Translations under genes and position numbers: made by a program
Shown here: piece by piece, positions 54,121-61,632 of the stretch
How positions within the stretch are numbered: position 1 is the stretch's first letter
How the letters are laid out: every line of letters starts with the position of its first letter
The notes under the pieces: model-generated
What the model saw: the letters and a program-made list of their open reading frames with translations, nothing else
Database searches by the model: none
What the model was told of the DNA's origin: nothing
From: Pseudomonadales bacterium
GTDB lineage: Bacteria > Pseudomonadota > Gammaproteobacteria > Pseudomonadales > UBA5518
DNA length: 64,000 nucleotides
Reading direction: 5' to 3'
Assembly (NCBI GenBank): GCA_022072145.1
Contig: JAJVIG010000007.1
Span: forward strand, 62,001-126,000

Positions 54121-54990
54121 TCACAGTTTCGCAATGACCTCGTCGGCGAAGCGGCGCATCCCGTCGATCTTCGCGGCGACCGGCGCCTGCAGATCGACGC
54201 CGTAGAATACCCACGGCATCGTCGACACCACGTCGACGCCGATGTCACGCATCGCACGGAATCCGTTCGCGTCCCAGGCGTCCATGCAGCCGAAGCTGAG
54301 GATCCGGAACGGTTCCTGCGCTCGCCCGACCTCCTCGCGGTACGCGCGCATGCGCCCGATGAGAGCCTCCAGTTCGGCGAGGGTATGCAGGTCCGCGATC
54401 CAGCCGTCATGGCGCGCCGCGCGGCGCATCGCCGGCTCCGAGAACCCGCCGATGTAGACCGGAATCGGTTCACGTGGTGCGGGGCGCATCTGCAGCGGCG
54501 CGAAATCGTAAAACTCACCGTGGTGCTCCACCCACTGTCCCGTCCACAGTTTGCGCATCACCTCGAGCATCTCGTCGGTGCGCCGTCCGCGTCCGGTGAA
54601 CGCCTGCCCGGCCGCAGCGAACTCCTCCGGCATCCAGCCCACCCCCACGCCGAGCGCCATGCGTCCCCCGCTGAGGCGCGCCGCGCTCGCGAGTTGCTTG
54701 GCCACGTGGAAGGGGTTGCGCGCCGGCAGCACGTAGACGCTGGTGTAGAACCACAGCCGCCCGGTCACGGCCGCCATCGCCACCGCACCCAGCCACGGGT
54801 CAGGAAACGGATCCTCCGGCGTGAAGCGCGGCACGCCATCCGGCGTGTACGGATACGGCACCGACAGTTCGCGCGGATAGATCAGGTGATCGGGCAAGGT
54901 GATCGCGGCAAAGCCGTTGTCCTCTGCTGCGCGCGCCAGCGCGGCATAATCGTCGGGATCGGTGAATGCGATGGATACTCCGAACTGCAT
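54121..54990 (-). CDS. LLM-class flavin (possibly F420-dependent) oxidoreductase 1
   Basis: The protein has 289 aa from the ATG at 54990 (GGGGAG upstream). It is a luciferase-like TIM barrel: MQFGVSIAFTDPDDYAALAR, DHLIYPRELSVPYPYTPDG, a LGVGVGWMPEEF segment and PVYIGGFSEPAMRRAARHDGWI. The subfamily resembles TIGR03619-type proteins annotated as F420-dependent, but cofactor choice (F420 or FMNH2) cannot be read from the sequence. A homologue lies at 59.3 kb, and the two share the YPYSPDG/YPYTPDG loop and the VGW/TGWM region. Confidence 0.87.
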   Translation of the reverse strand: MQFGVSIAFTDPDDYAALARAAEDNGFAAITLPDHLIYPRELSVPYPYTPDGVPRFTPEDPFPDPWLGAVAMAAVTGRLWFYTSVYVLPARNPFHVAKQLASAARLSGGRMALGVGVGWMPEEFAAAGQAFTGRGRRTDEMLEVMRKLWTGQWVEHHGEFYDFAPLQMRPAPREPIPVYIGGFSEPAMRRAARHDGWIADLHTLAELEALIGRMRAYREEVGRAQEPFRILSFGCMDAWDANGFRAMRDIGVDVVSTMPWVFYGVDLQAPVAAKIDGMRRFADEVIAKL

Positions 54991-55131
54991 ACGCGTGGAC
55001 TCCCCGGGGCTGATCGAACCTGGCCATCGTACCCGCCTCGCTCGTCGTGCGCACTGCGCAGGGAGGGGAATCTGCTCTACAATTCGGGCCACAACACGAA
55101 TGGCACGGAATCCACCTGTTTGGAAACGGAA

Positions 55132-57099
55132 GTGACCAGCCCATGCGCGCAACCCGCGGGAAGGCCCACGAGACCCTCGCGCATCGCGCATGGCGCCGCG
55201 GCCACCACGCTCGGCTGGCTGCTGCCCGGCCTGCAGTTTCCGGTGCCGGCCGCGGCAGCTGAAATCGCAGGCGAAGCCGCGCCCCTGCCGTGGGGGTTTG
55301 CGGCGCTGGCGGCACTGTTCGCAGCGCTCGCCGGCTGGCTGTGGTTACGCCTCGAGCGTGAACGCGGTCACTTGCGTGCCAGTGCCGCCGAACAGCACCG
55401 GCTGCGCACCGAGCTCGAGATCTTCCGCACGGCGGTCGAGCACAGCCCGGTTTCGACACTGATCACCGGCCCCGACACCGCCATCCGCTACGTGAACCCC
55501 TGCCTCGCGCGAATCACCGGTTTCGACTCGCAGGAACTCGTCGGCAGCACCCCTTCCATCTTCCGCTCGGGCAAGACCCCTGAGAGTACCTACGCCAGCC
55601 TGTGGTCGGCGCTGCGGGAGGGGCGTGCGTGGGACGGGGAACTGCAGAACCGTCGCAAGAGCGGCGAGCTGTACTGGGAAGAAGCGCACATCGTGCCGGT
55701 GCGGGACGCGGCAGGCACCGTGCAGGCCTATGTCGGATTGAAACTGGACCTCAGCGCACGCAAGGCCGCCGAAGATCGCCTGGTCCAGAGCGAACGCAAG
55801 TTCGCCACGATCCTCGAGAACCTGCCCTGCGTGGTCTATCAGGTGCAGATGAACGCTGCCACGCAGAAGCTGCGCTTCCATTACATCAATGGCCGCGTGG
55901 ACCTCTACGGCCTGACCGCCGAACAGGTATTGCAGAACCCGGCGATCATGCTCGAGCACACGCATCCGGAAGACCTCGAGCGCGTGATCGCCAACACCCT
56001 CGAGGCCGGACAGCGCATGGAGCCGTGCAGTTCGGAGTTCCGCGTGCGCCGCACCGACGGCCAGCAGATCTGGGTCGAATGCCGCGACGTTCCCTCACCG
56101 TTGCCAGACGGTTCGATCCTGTGGACCGGGTACACGATGGACGTCACCGCGCGCCACGAAGCCGAGCAGCAAATGCGCGCCAGCGAGGAGAAGTTCCGCA
56201 CGCTGGTCGAGAGCGCCAACGACATCATCTACACCCTCGATCCCACCGGGCGTGTCGAGTACGTCTCGCCGAACTGGAGCGAGATACTCGGCCATCCCGT
56301 CGAGGAGATCGTCGGGCGCAATTACCACGAACTGCTGCATCCGGACGACCTCGCCCCGGCACGCGAGTTCCTGCAGCGCATCCTCTCGAGCGGACGCAAA
56401 CAGGGCAGCGTGGAATACCGCGTGCGACGCCTCGACGGCGCGTGGATCTGGCATACGGCCAACGGGGCCCCGATCGCGGGAGCCGACGGCCGGCCGGTGG
56501 GCATGCTCGGCATCGCGCGCGACATCAGCGAGCGAAAGGAGAGCGAGTCACGCATCCTCCACATGGCGCACTACGACGCGCTGACCGACCTGCCCAACCG
56601 CAGCCTGTTCCTGGACCGCCTGCAGCAGGCACTGCAACTCGCTGCCCGCTACCAGCGCAGCCTGGCGCTGATGTTCATCGATCTCGACCACTTCAAGCCG
56701 GTCAACGACACGCACGGCCACGCCGTGGGCGACCGCGTCTTGCAGGAAGCGGCGCGGCGCATGAGCGATGTGCTGCGCGGATCGGATGCGGTAGGGCGCA
56801 TCGGCGGCGACGAGTTCGTGGTGCTGCTCACCGAGACAGAGAGCGCGTGTACGGCGCTCGAGGTCGCCGCGAAGATCCGCGATGCGATCGATGCGCCGAT
56901 GCAGATCGGGGACCTGGAACTGCGCATCTCGTGCAGCATCGGCGTGGCGGTCTATCCCGAGCACGGTGCCGGCGCGCCGGAGCTGTTCCGCAACGCCGAC
57001 CTCGCGATGTACCGTGCAAAGGAATCGGGCCGCGACGCGATCCGCCTGCACAGCGCCGAGGACGCCGAACCGCGAGCCAGGGCTGCCGCTACGGGCTGA
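55132..57099 (+). CDS. Membrane diguanylate cyclase with three PAS domains
   Basis: About 655 aa from a GTG at 55132; a TTG 12 nt earlier is an alternative. Two hydrophobic stretches (about 24-44 and 54-72) anchor it, followed by PAS domains at about 95-215, 220-345 and 352-470. The GGDEF domain has the intact GGDEF at 558-562 and the RxxD inhibitory site (R549-D552) five residues before it. No EAL domain. It should make cyclic di-GMP from two GTP under feedback control. TACAAT at 55078-55083 may be the -10 box. The last 11 nt overlap convergent DUF1214. Confidence 0.9.
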   Translation: MTSPCAQPAGRPTRPSRIAHGAAATTLGWLLPGLQFPVPAAAAEIAGEAAPLPWGFAALAALFAALAGWLWLRLERERGHLRASAAEQHRLRTELEIFRTAVEHSPVSTLITGPDTAIRYVNPCLARITGFDSQELVGSTPSIFRSGKTPESTYASLWSALREGRAWDGELQNRRKSGELYWEEAHIVPVRDAAGTVQAYVGLKLDLSARKAAEDRLVQSERKFATILENLPCVVYQVQMNAATQKLRFHYINGRVDLYGLTAEQVLQNPAIMLEHTHPEDLERVIANTLEAGQRMEPCSSEFRVRRTDGQQIWVECRDVPSPLPDGSILWTGYTMDVTARHEAEQQMRASEEKFRTLVESANDIIYTLDPTGRVEYVSPNWSEILGHPVEEIVGRNYHELLHPDDLAPAREFLQRILSSGRKQGSVEYRVRRLDGAWIWHTANGAPIAGADGRPVGMLGIARDISERKESESRILHMAHYDALTDLPNRSLFLDRLQQALQLAARYQRSLALMFIDLDHFKPVNDTHGHAVGDRVLQEAARRMSDVLRGSDAVGRIGGDEFVVLLTETESACTALEVAAKIRDAIDAPMQIGDLELRISCSIGVAVYPEHGAGAPELFRNADLAMYRAKESGRDAIRLHSAEDAEPRARAAATG

Positions 57100-58330
57100 G
57101 ACGACGCAGATAGCCGCGCGCGCGGCGTTGCAGTTGTTCACGTCGCTCACCGGCGTCGACCGTGCGCGTCCCCGCGGCGAGCACGGAGCCGAGCTCGGCC
57201 ACCTTCACCCGCCGCGACTGCAGCTCCAGCCGCCCCGACGGCCTCCCGCCCGGGAACCCGGACCAGCGCACGGTCACTACGCCCTCGTGCAGGCCGCCGG
57301 GGTCGAGCCAGTTGTGCACCCCTGGATCCGTCACCGACAGCACCAGCGTGTAGCTTCCATCCGGGTTCGGCAGCGTCTGCGCGCGGTTCAGGCTGCCGGT
57401 GCGGTGCACGATCTCGCTGGTGGTGCCCCAGACGTTGGTGATCGCGACACCGAAGCACCGCGCCTCGGCGATGTGCAGCGTCAGCACCAGCGCCTCGTCG
57501 TCGTCGAGACGGAAGTTGCCAAGCCGGTAGACCTGGTTCGGCACCGCGCCGTCGGTGACCCGATCGACCGAATACTCGAACACGTTCGCCGGCCCCAGGT
57601 AGGCCTGCGCGTTCCAGCGCTGCGTGTTCAGCGGATACTCGCGCATGAAGTGCCTGGCCAGCGCGATCTTCTCGGCACGCGAGCGCGGCGCGCGCGTTGC
57701 CTCGCCGAGCCGCTCGACCGTGAGCGTGTTCGGCGTCTCCTGCCCCCAGTCCATCAGTACGTCGCGAACGTAGAGCTCGCGCGCCTCGAGGCTGCTGCGA
57801 ATATGGTTGACGCGCCCGTCGGCGGGGTCCGCGTCGATGCTGATCGTGAAACTGCCGTCGGGCGCGGTCACCAGCTCGCTGCCGTCGAACACCGCGATCG
57901 TGTCGAAGCGATGGTCCCACAGCGCAAAGGTGTTGGCGCTCGGCCGGCACGCCCCCACGCGCCCGTGGAGCAGGTAGCGCGCGGCTCCGTCGATCGGGAT
58001 CATGCGGCACACCGCGTCGGGATTGTCCAGTCCGTAGCGCGAGCCGGGAATCCGCGTCTCGCCGAGCGAGTGCCCAAGTCGGGTGACCGTCAGTACCCTG
58101 GGATGTTGCCCGTCCTGGTTCAGCGCCCAGGTGAGCGCGCAGTGCATGACTTCCTCGAAGGCGCGGTCGAAACAGCCCAGCATTTCCTGCCCGGGGCACA
58201 CTGCGTCCAGCCACTCCTGACGCACGCGATCACGCACACCCTGCAGCAGCGGATCACGCGCCAGCTCGACTGCTTCGAGTTCGAGCTCGCCCTGCTCTGC
58301 GGTAGCCAGAGGGTTGTAGGTCACACTCAT
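57089..58330 (-). CDS. DUF1214-like protein
   Basis: The protein has 413 aa, without a signal peptide. The C-terminal ~180 residues (VPNQVYRLGNFRLDDDEALV, ITNVWGTTSEIVH, NPDGSYTLVLSVTDPGVHNW) resemble the DUF1214 beta-rich domain, and DNPDAVCRMIPIDGAARYLL with a GRV motif resembles the preceding part of the DUF1254/1214 family. Such genes often sit in steroid or aromatic degradation clusters, but no activity is established. It is divergent from an HTH regulator gene with two perfect inverted repeats between them. Confidence 0.7.
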   Translation of the reverse strand: MSVTYNPLATAEQGELELEAVELARDPLLQGVRDRVRQEWLDAVCPGQEMLGCFDRAFEEVMHCALTWALNQDGQHPRVLTVTRLGHSLGETRIPGSRYGLDNPDAVCRMIPIDGAARYLLHGRVGACRPSANTFALWDHRFDTIAVFDGSELVTAPDGSFTISIDADPADGRVNHIRSSLEARELYVRDVLMDWGQETPNTLTVERLGEATRAPRSRAEKIALARHFMREYPLNTQRWNAQAYLGPANVFEYSVDRVTDGAVPNQVYRLGNFRLDDDEALVLTLHIAEARCFGVAITNVWGTTSEIVHRTGSLNRAQTLPNPDGSYTLVLSVTDPGVHNWLDPGGLHEGVVTVRWSGFPGGRPSGRLELQSRRVKVAELGSVLAAGTRTVDAGERREQLQRRARGYLRRLSP

Positions 58331-58358
58331 CCATGGGTTCCCGGCGTTTCACCCCGCA

Positions 58359-58374
58359 CGACGTTTATACGTCG
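58359..58374. promoter_or_regulatory. Perfect inverted repeat, candidate operator 1
   Basis: CGACGT-TTAT-ACGTCG: 6-bp arms with a 4-nt AT spacer, 29 bp upstream of the DUF1214-like gene start in the divergent region. Its symmetry suits binding of a dimeric regulator such as the neighbouring HTH protein. Confidence 0.4.
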
Positions 58375-58416
58375 GCGTCTCGTGCGCGGATGCTACTGCT
58401 CCCGAATTGGTTTCCA

Positions 58417-58431
58417 CGATACAAGGTATCG
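58417..58431. promoter_or_regulatory. Perfect inverted repeat, candidate operator 2
   Basis: CGATAC-AAG-GTATCG: 6-bp arms with a 3-nt spacer, 76 bp before the HTH regulator start. It lies 42 bp beyond the first dyad but has different arm sequences, so the two need not bind the same protein. Confidence 0.35.
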
Positions 58432-58506
58432 GGAAAGGCTTGCCAGCCGGTCTTTCAAGGTCGATATTTCGGGCTCTTCTGCGCCACCTGCCATGGAGCC
58501 TGCCCC

Positions 58507-59265
58507 ATGCCCAACCGCCGACGCCAGTTGCCCGCGCTGCTGCGCATCCTGAAGGCGCAGCTGCGCGCCGCCGGCCTGCGCCAGCAAGACGTTGCCGACC
58601 GTCTGGGGGTCGGGGTGTCCACGGTCAAGCGCTGGCTGGGTGGCGGCGGTCTGGACGCCTCCCGGCTCGAGGACCTGTGCGAACTGGCAGGGCTGTCGCT
58701 CGCCGAACTGGTCGAACTTGCCACCACCGAGCAGCCCGGCAAGCTCGTCCACTTCACGCCGCACCAGGAGGAAATGCTGGCCAGGGACCAGCGGCTGTTC
58801 ATCCTGTTCTTCGCGCTGCTGAACGGTCGTACACGTGCCCAGTGCACGCTGGAACTGCGCGTGGCCGGCAGCGAGCTGGACCGCCTGCTCGAGACGCTGG
58901 CCCACCTCGGGCTGATCCGTCTGCTGCCTGGAGGCCAGATGCGCGTGCTCGCCGAGCGCTGGATCGCATGGCGTCCGACGGGGCCGCTTGCGCGCCAGTT
59001 CAAGCTGCGTCGCAGCTTTCTCGATCAGCGGGTTCCCGACGAAGACGCACTCTACATGCCGGACTTCTTCCCGCTGTCCGCGCGCGGCGTAGGCAATGTG
59101 CGGCTGCTGTGCGAGCAGTTCCGCCGCGACCTGCACCGCATTGCCGAGGTGGACCAGAACAGCGCCGGCGAACGCACGCGCTGGCACGGCACGGTGTTCC
59201 TGCTGCGCCCACTGGACATGACGCCGATCCGTGCAGCGTTCGAAACGCCGTCTGCGGATTCCTGA
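58507..59265 (+). CDS. XRE-family helix-turn-helix regulator
   Basis: The protein has 252 aa from the ATG at 58507; the frame is open earlier but through the divergent control region. The N-terminal HTH is clear: LKAQLRAAGLRQQDVADRLGVGVSTVKRWL, residues ~15-45. A ~190-residue C-terminal domain includes LFILFFALLNGRTRAQCTLELRVAG and DRLLETLAHLGLIRLLPGGQM, which may be a second winged helix, and FKLRRSFLDQRVPDEDALYM. It belongs to a group of standalone regulators with an unnamed C-terminal domain. It probably controls the divergent DUF1214-like gene. Confidence 0.82.
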   Translation: MPNRRRQLPALLRILKAQLRAAGLRQQDVADRLGVGVSTVKRWLGGGGLDASRLEDLCELAGLSLAELVELATTEQPGKLVHFTPHQEEMLARDQRLFILFFALLNGRTRAQCTLELRVAGSELDRLLETLAHLGLIRLLPGGQMRVLAERWIAWRPTGPLARQFKLRRSFLDQRVPDEDALYMPDFFPLSARGVGNVRLLCEQFRRDLHRIAEVDQNSAGERTRWHGTVFLLRPLDMTPIRAAFETPSADS

Positions 59266-59326
59266 TCGCCCTGATCGCCGCTCCGTATAAACTACCCGCG
59301 CCCCGATCACTACCGAGCACGCCCCG

Positions 59327-60181
59327 ATGAAGCACTGGCAATCCCTCTCCTGGATGGAACCCGAACAGATCCTCGACGTCGCGCGCTTCGCGGAGGAACT
59401 CGGCTTCGAGGGCGTTTTCCTCAGCGACCACGGCATCTACCCGCTGGAACTGCAGGCACCGTACCCCTACTCGCCCGACGGCAAACCGCCGATGAACCCG
59501 TCGTGGTGGTATCCGGACGCGTGGACCACGCTGGGTGCGATCGCCGCGGTGACCACGCGGCTGCGCTTCTCGCTGTCGGTGTACGTGCTGCCGCTGCGCA
59601 ACCCGTTCGAGGTCGCGCGCGCCAGCGGCACGCTCGACATCCTCAGCAACGGGCGCCTGGCGCTCGGCATCGGCACCGGCTGGATGAAGGACGAGTTCGA
59701 TCTGTACGGCGTTGACTTCGCCACGCGCGGCGCGCGCATGGACGAGATGCTCGCGATCCTTGGCGCCTTCTGGCGCGACGGCATAGTGGAGTTCCACGGC
59801 GAGCACTTCGACTTCCCGCCGGTGCAGATCTCGCCGGCACCGGGGCGTGAGGTACCGGTGTACATCGGCGGCGGCGCACCGGTGGCGCTGCGCCGCGCCG
59901 CGCGCCACGACGGCTGGATCGGCGCCGGTAACACGCTCGAGGAAGTGCCGCGGGTGCTCGCCGAACTCGCCGGCTACCGCGTGGCGCTCGGCCGCACCAT
60001 GGCCGGTTTCGAAACCGTTATCGCGATCACCACCCCGTTCGAGGACGGACACCTCGACGAACTCGAGTCACTCGGCATGACCGCAACCATCAACGCCCCG
60101 TTCGCGTTCACGCTCGGCGAGCGCTCCACGCTCGACGCCAAGAAACGCAACATGGAGCAATACGCCCGCCGCTACCTGTAG
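59327..60181 (+). CDS. LLM-class flavin (possibly F420-dependent) oxidoreductase 2
   Basis: The protein has 284 aa. Its features include DVARFAEELGFEGVFLSDHG, PYPYSPDGKPP, LSVYVLPLRNPFEVARASGT, LGIGTGWMKDEFDLYGVDF and PVYIGGGAPVALRRAARHDG. It is a paralogue of the protein at 54.1-55.0 kb. TATAAA at 59286-59291 could be a -10 box but no -35 was found. The stop codon TAG opens a REP palindrome. It may hydroxylate, oxidise or reduce an intermediate of the local pathway; the cofactor is undetermined. Confidence 0.86.
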   Translation: MKHWQSLSWMEPEQILDVARFAEELGFEGVFLSDHGIYPLELQAPYPYSPDGKPPMNPSWWYPDAWTTLGAIAAVTTRLRFSLSVYVLPLRNPFEVARASGTLDILSNGRLALGIGTGWMKDEFDLYGVDFATRGARMDEMLAILGAFWRDGIVEFHGEHFDFPPVQISPAPGREVPVYIGGGAPVALRRAARHDGWIGAGNTLEEVPRVLAELAGYRVALGRTMAGFETVIAITTPFEDGHLDELESLGMTATINAPFAFTLGERSTLDAKKRNMEQYARRYL

Positions 60182-60289
60182 GTCCGGGCTGTGCCCGGAC
60201 ATTTGTTCGGCCGTAGGTCCGGGCTGAGCCCGGACATTTGTTCGGCCGCAGGCTGAACCTGCGGGGGAATGTTCGGCCGCAGGCCGAAC
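60178..60289. repeat. REP-like palindrome cluster, four units (locus 4)
   Basis: Four stems lie in a row: 60178-60200 and 60213-60235 (GTAGGTCCGGGC...GCCCGGAC) and 60240-60262 and 60271-60289 (GTTCGGCC...GGCCGAAC or GGCTGAAC). They fill the space between the LLM gene, whose TAG they provide, and the convergent higA gene. Confidence 0.9.
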
Positions 60290-60304
60290 GAATGCAGAAC
60301 ACGC

Positions 60305-60724
60305 CTATCGGACGCCGAGAAACACGCCGGCCGGAATCCCGAACCGTTCGGCGAGAGCGCGGGCATGACGCGCATTGAGCCTGCGCTTGCCTGACAGCAC
60401 TTCAGAAACCACACCCTGACTGCCGATTTCAGGCAGATCGGATTGCATCAGCGCATGCTGTCCCATAAGGAAACGCAGGATATCCACGGAACTACCGGAC
60501 ACCGCGACCTCGCGCGTCGCCTCGTAGTCACCGATCAGTTCACCGAGTGTTGCCGTCAGACCGGCAAGCGGATGCTGCTCACCCCCGGCACCCGCATCGA
60601 GGAGTCCATCCAGAGCCGCAACCGCCGCATCGTAGTCCGCCTCCGTGCGGATGGGGCGCAAGGGAACCAGCGCGCATAGCGCCTCGTAGTGGCGCACCAG
60701 TGTCTTTACCGCAAGCATCGTCAT
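60305..60724 (-). CDS. higA: HigA antitoxin
   Basis: The protein has 139 aa from the ATG at 60724. The C-terminal HTH with LPEIGSQGVVSEVLSGKRRL and ARALAERFGIPAGVFL is nearly the same pattern as E. coli HigA (138 aa). The N-terminal half (VRHYEALCALVPLRPIRTEADYDAAVAALDGLL) is the toxin-interacting helical part. The ATG overlaps the higB TGA by 4 nt, so antitoxin translation is coupled to toxin. HigA binds HigB and represses the operon through the palindrome upstream. Confidence 0.94.
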   Translation of the reverse strand: MTMLAVKTLVRHYEALCALVPLRPIRTEADYDAAVAALDGLLDAGAGGEQHPLAGLTATLGELIGDYEATREVAVSGSSVDILRFLMGQHALMQSDLPEIGSQGVVSEVLSGKRRLNARHARALAERFGIPAGVFLGVR

Positions 60725-61002
60725 GCCCTCCATCGATCGTACTGTGCGTGGGTGAGTACATGCCGCACAAAAAGCATCCCGCGGTTGAAATGAATCGCCG
60801 CGATCACCCGGTACTTGTTCCCGCCGATATCGAACACATGGAAATCCCCCACGCGATCTACGCTGCCGAAGGTTTGCCGGAGATCCGCGAAGTTCTCGAA
60901 CCGCCCCGCCTCGACCAATCTGCGCCATGTCTGCAACGGCGCGACTGCATCCGGATGTTCGTCGCCGAATGCAATCAGTTTCCGGTTGCTGATGACCCGC
61001 AT
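60721..61002 (-). CDS. higB: HigB mRNA-interferase toxin
   Basis: The protein has 93 aa from the ATG at 61002 with GGGGGA upstream. It belongs to the HigB_toxin family (the E. coli YgjN group): MRVISNRKLIAFGDEHPDAV, ADLRQTFGSVDRVGDFHVFD, IGGNKYRVIAAIHFNRGMLF and VRHVLTHAQYDRW. Basic residues and the His in VLTHAQYD correspond to the ribosome-dependent RNase site of RelE-fold toxins. It precedes its antitoxin, the usual hig gene order. Confidence 0.94.
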   Translation of the reverse strand: MRVISNRKLIAFGDEHPDAVAPLQTWRRLVEAGRFENFADLRQTFGSVDRVGDFHVFDIGGNKYRVIAAIHFNRGMLFVRHVLTHAQYDRWRA

Positions 61003-61030
61003 GCAGCAGTTCCCCCAGCTTGCATTCGGT

Positions 61031-61049
61031 TTATCTCATTTTGCGATAA
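61031..61049. promoter_or_regulatory. Candidate HigA operator upstream of higBA
   Basis: TTATC at 61031-61035 and GATAA at 61045-61049 form a dyad with a 9-nt spacer, 29 nt upstream of the higB start in an AT-rich patch. The position overlaps where a -10 region would lie, as expected for autorepression by HigA. Confidence 0.5.
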
Positions 61050-61127
61050 TGCAGCATCGATTGTCCACGTGAACCCTACCGACACTGTGCAAGATTCGAC
61101 CAATGGCCCGCATACCGTGCCCATTTT

Positions 61128-61205
61128 GTAGGTCCGGATCGTGCCCGGACAAACGTTCGGCCGCAGGCCGGACCGGGGGAATGCTCGGCCGCAGGCCGAA
61201 CCTAC
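61128..61205. repeat. REP-like palindrome cluster, three units (locus 5)
   Basis: 61128-61150 (GTAGGTCCGGAT...GCCCGGAC, slightly diverged), 61155-61173 (GTTCGGCC...GGCCGGAC) and 61184-61205 (CTCGGCCG...GGCCGAACCTAC). It lies between the higBA control region and the EthD gene, directly before a promoter-sized gap. Confidence 0.85.
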
Positions 61206-61259
61206 GATCCGGGTGCGGACTCTGGCAGAATACCGCCACGACAGCAAAGGAGCCTGACC

Positions 61260-61628
61260 ATGTACAAATCGATCGCGCTGCTGAAATGCAAGCCGGGCCT
61301 CACGCGCGAGCAATTCGTCGACTATTACGAAAACCGCCACGTGCCGCTGGTGCGCAGCCTGTTGCCCGAGATCTGCGGCTACCGGCGCAACTTCATCGAC
61401 CCCGACGGCGCCTTCGTCGGGCCGGCCTGCGCGGAGCGCGATTACGACGTAATCACCGAGATCTGGTACGCGGACCGCGCCGCCTACGATTCCGCGATGG
61501 CACGCCACGCGCGCCCCGAGATCGGCGGGCGCATCAGTGCCGACGAGGAGAACTTCCTCGACCGCTCGCGGATCCGCATGTTCGTGGTCGAGGAGCACGT
61601 CTCGGACTTCGGCACTGCCGCCGGCTGA
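61260..61628 (+). CDS. EthD-domain protein
   Basis: The protein has 122 aa, with AAGGAG 7-8 nt before the ATG. It is a ferredoxin-like alpha/beta barrel: MYKSIALLKCKPGLTREQFV, YENRHVPLVRSLLPEICGYR and YDVITEIWYADRAAYDSAMA. EthD proteins accompany degradation genes for ethers, steroids and aromatics; some relatives are cyclases or dehydratases. The neighbouring reductase gene starts 4 nt after its stop, so the two form one unit. Confidence 0.86.
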   Translation: MYKSIALLKCKPGLTREQFVDYYENRHVPLVRSLLPEICGYRRNFIDPDGAFVGPACAERDYDVITEIWYADRAAYDSAMARHARPEIGGRISADEENFLDRSRIRMFVVEEHVSDFGTAAG

Positions 61629-61632
61629 GCGC

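Noticed and set aside
54385-55131. Extension of the GGDEF protein by about 250 residues upstream
   Set aside because: The extension is antisense to LLM oxidoreductase 1, Arg/His-rich and without a domain; the hydrophobic N-terminus fits a start near 55,132.
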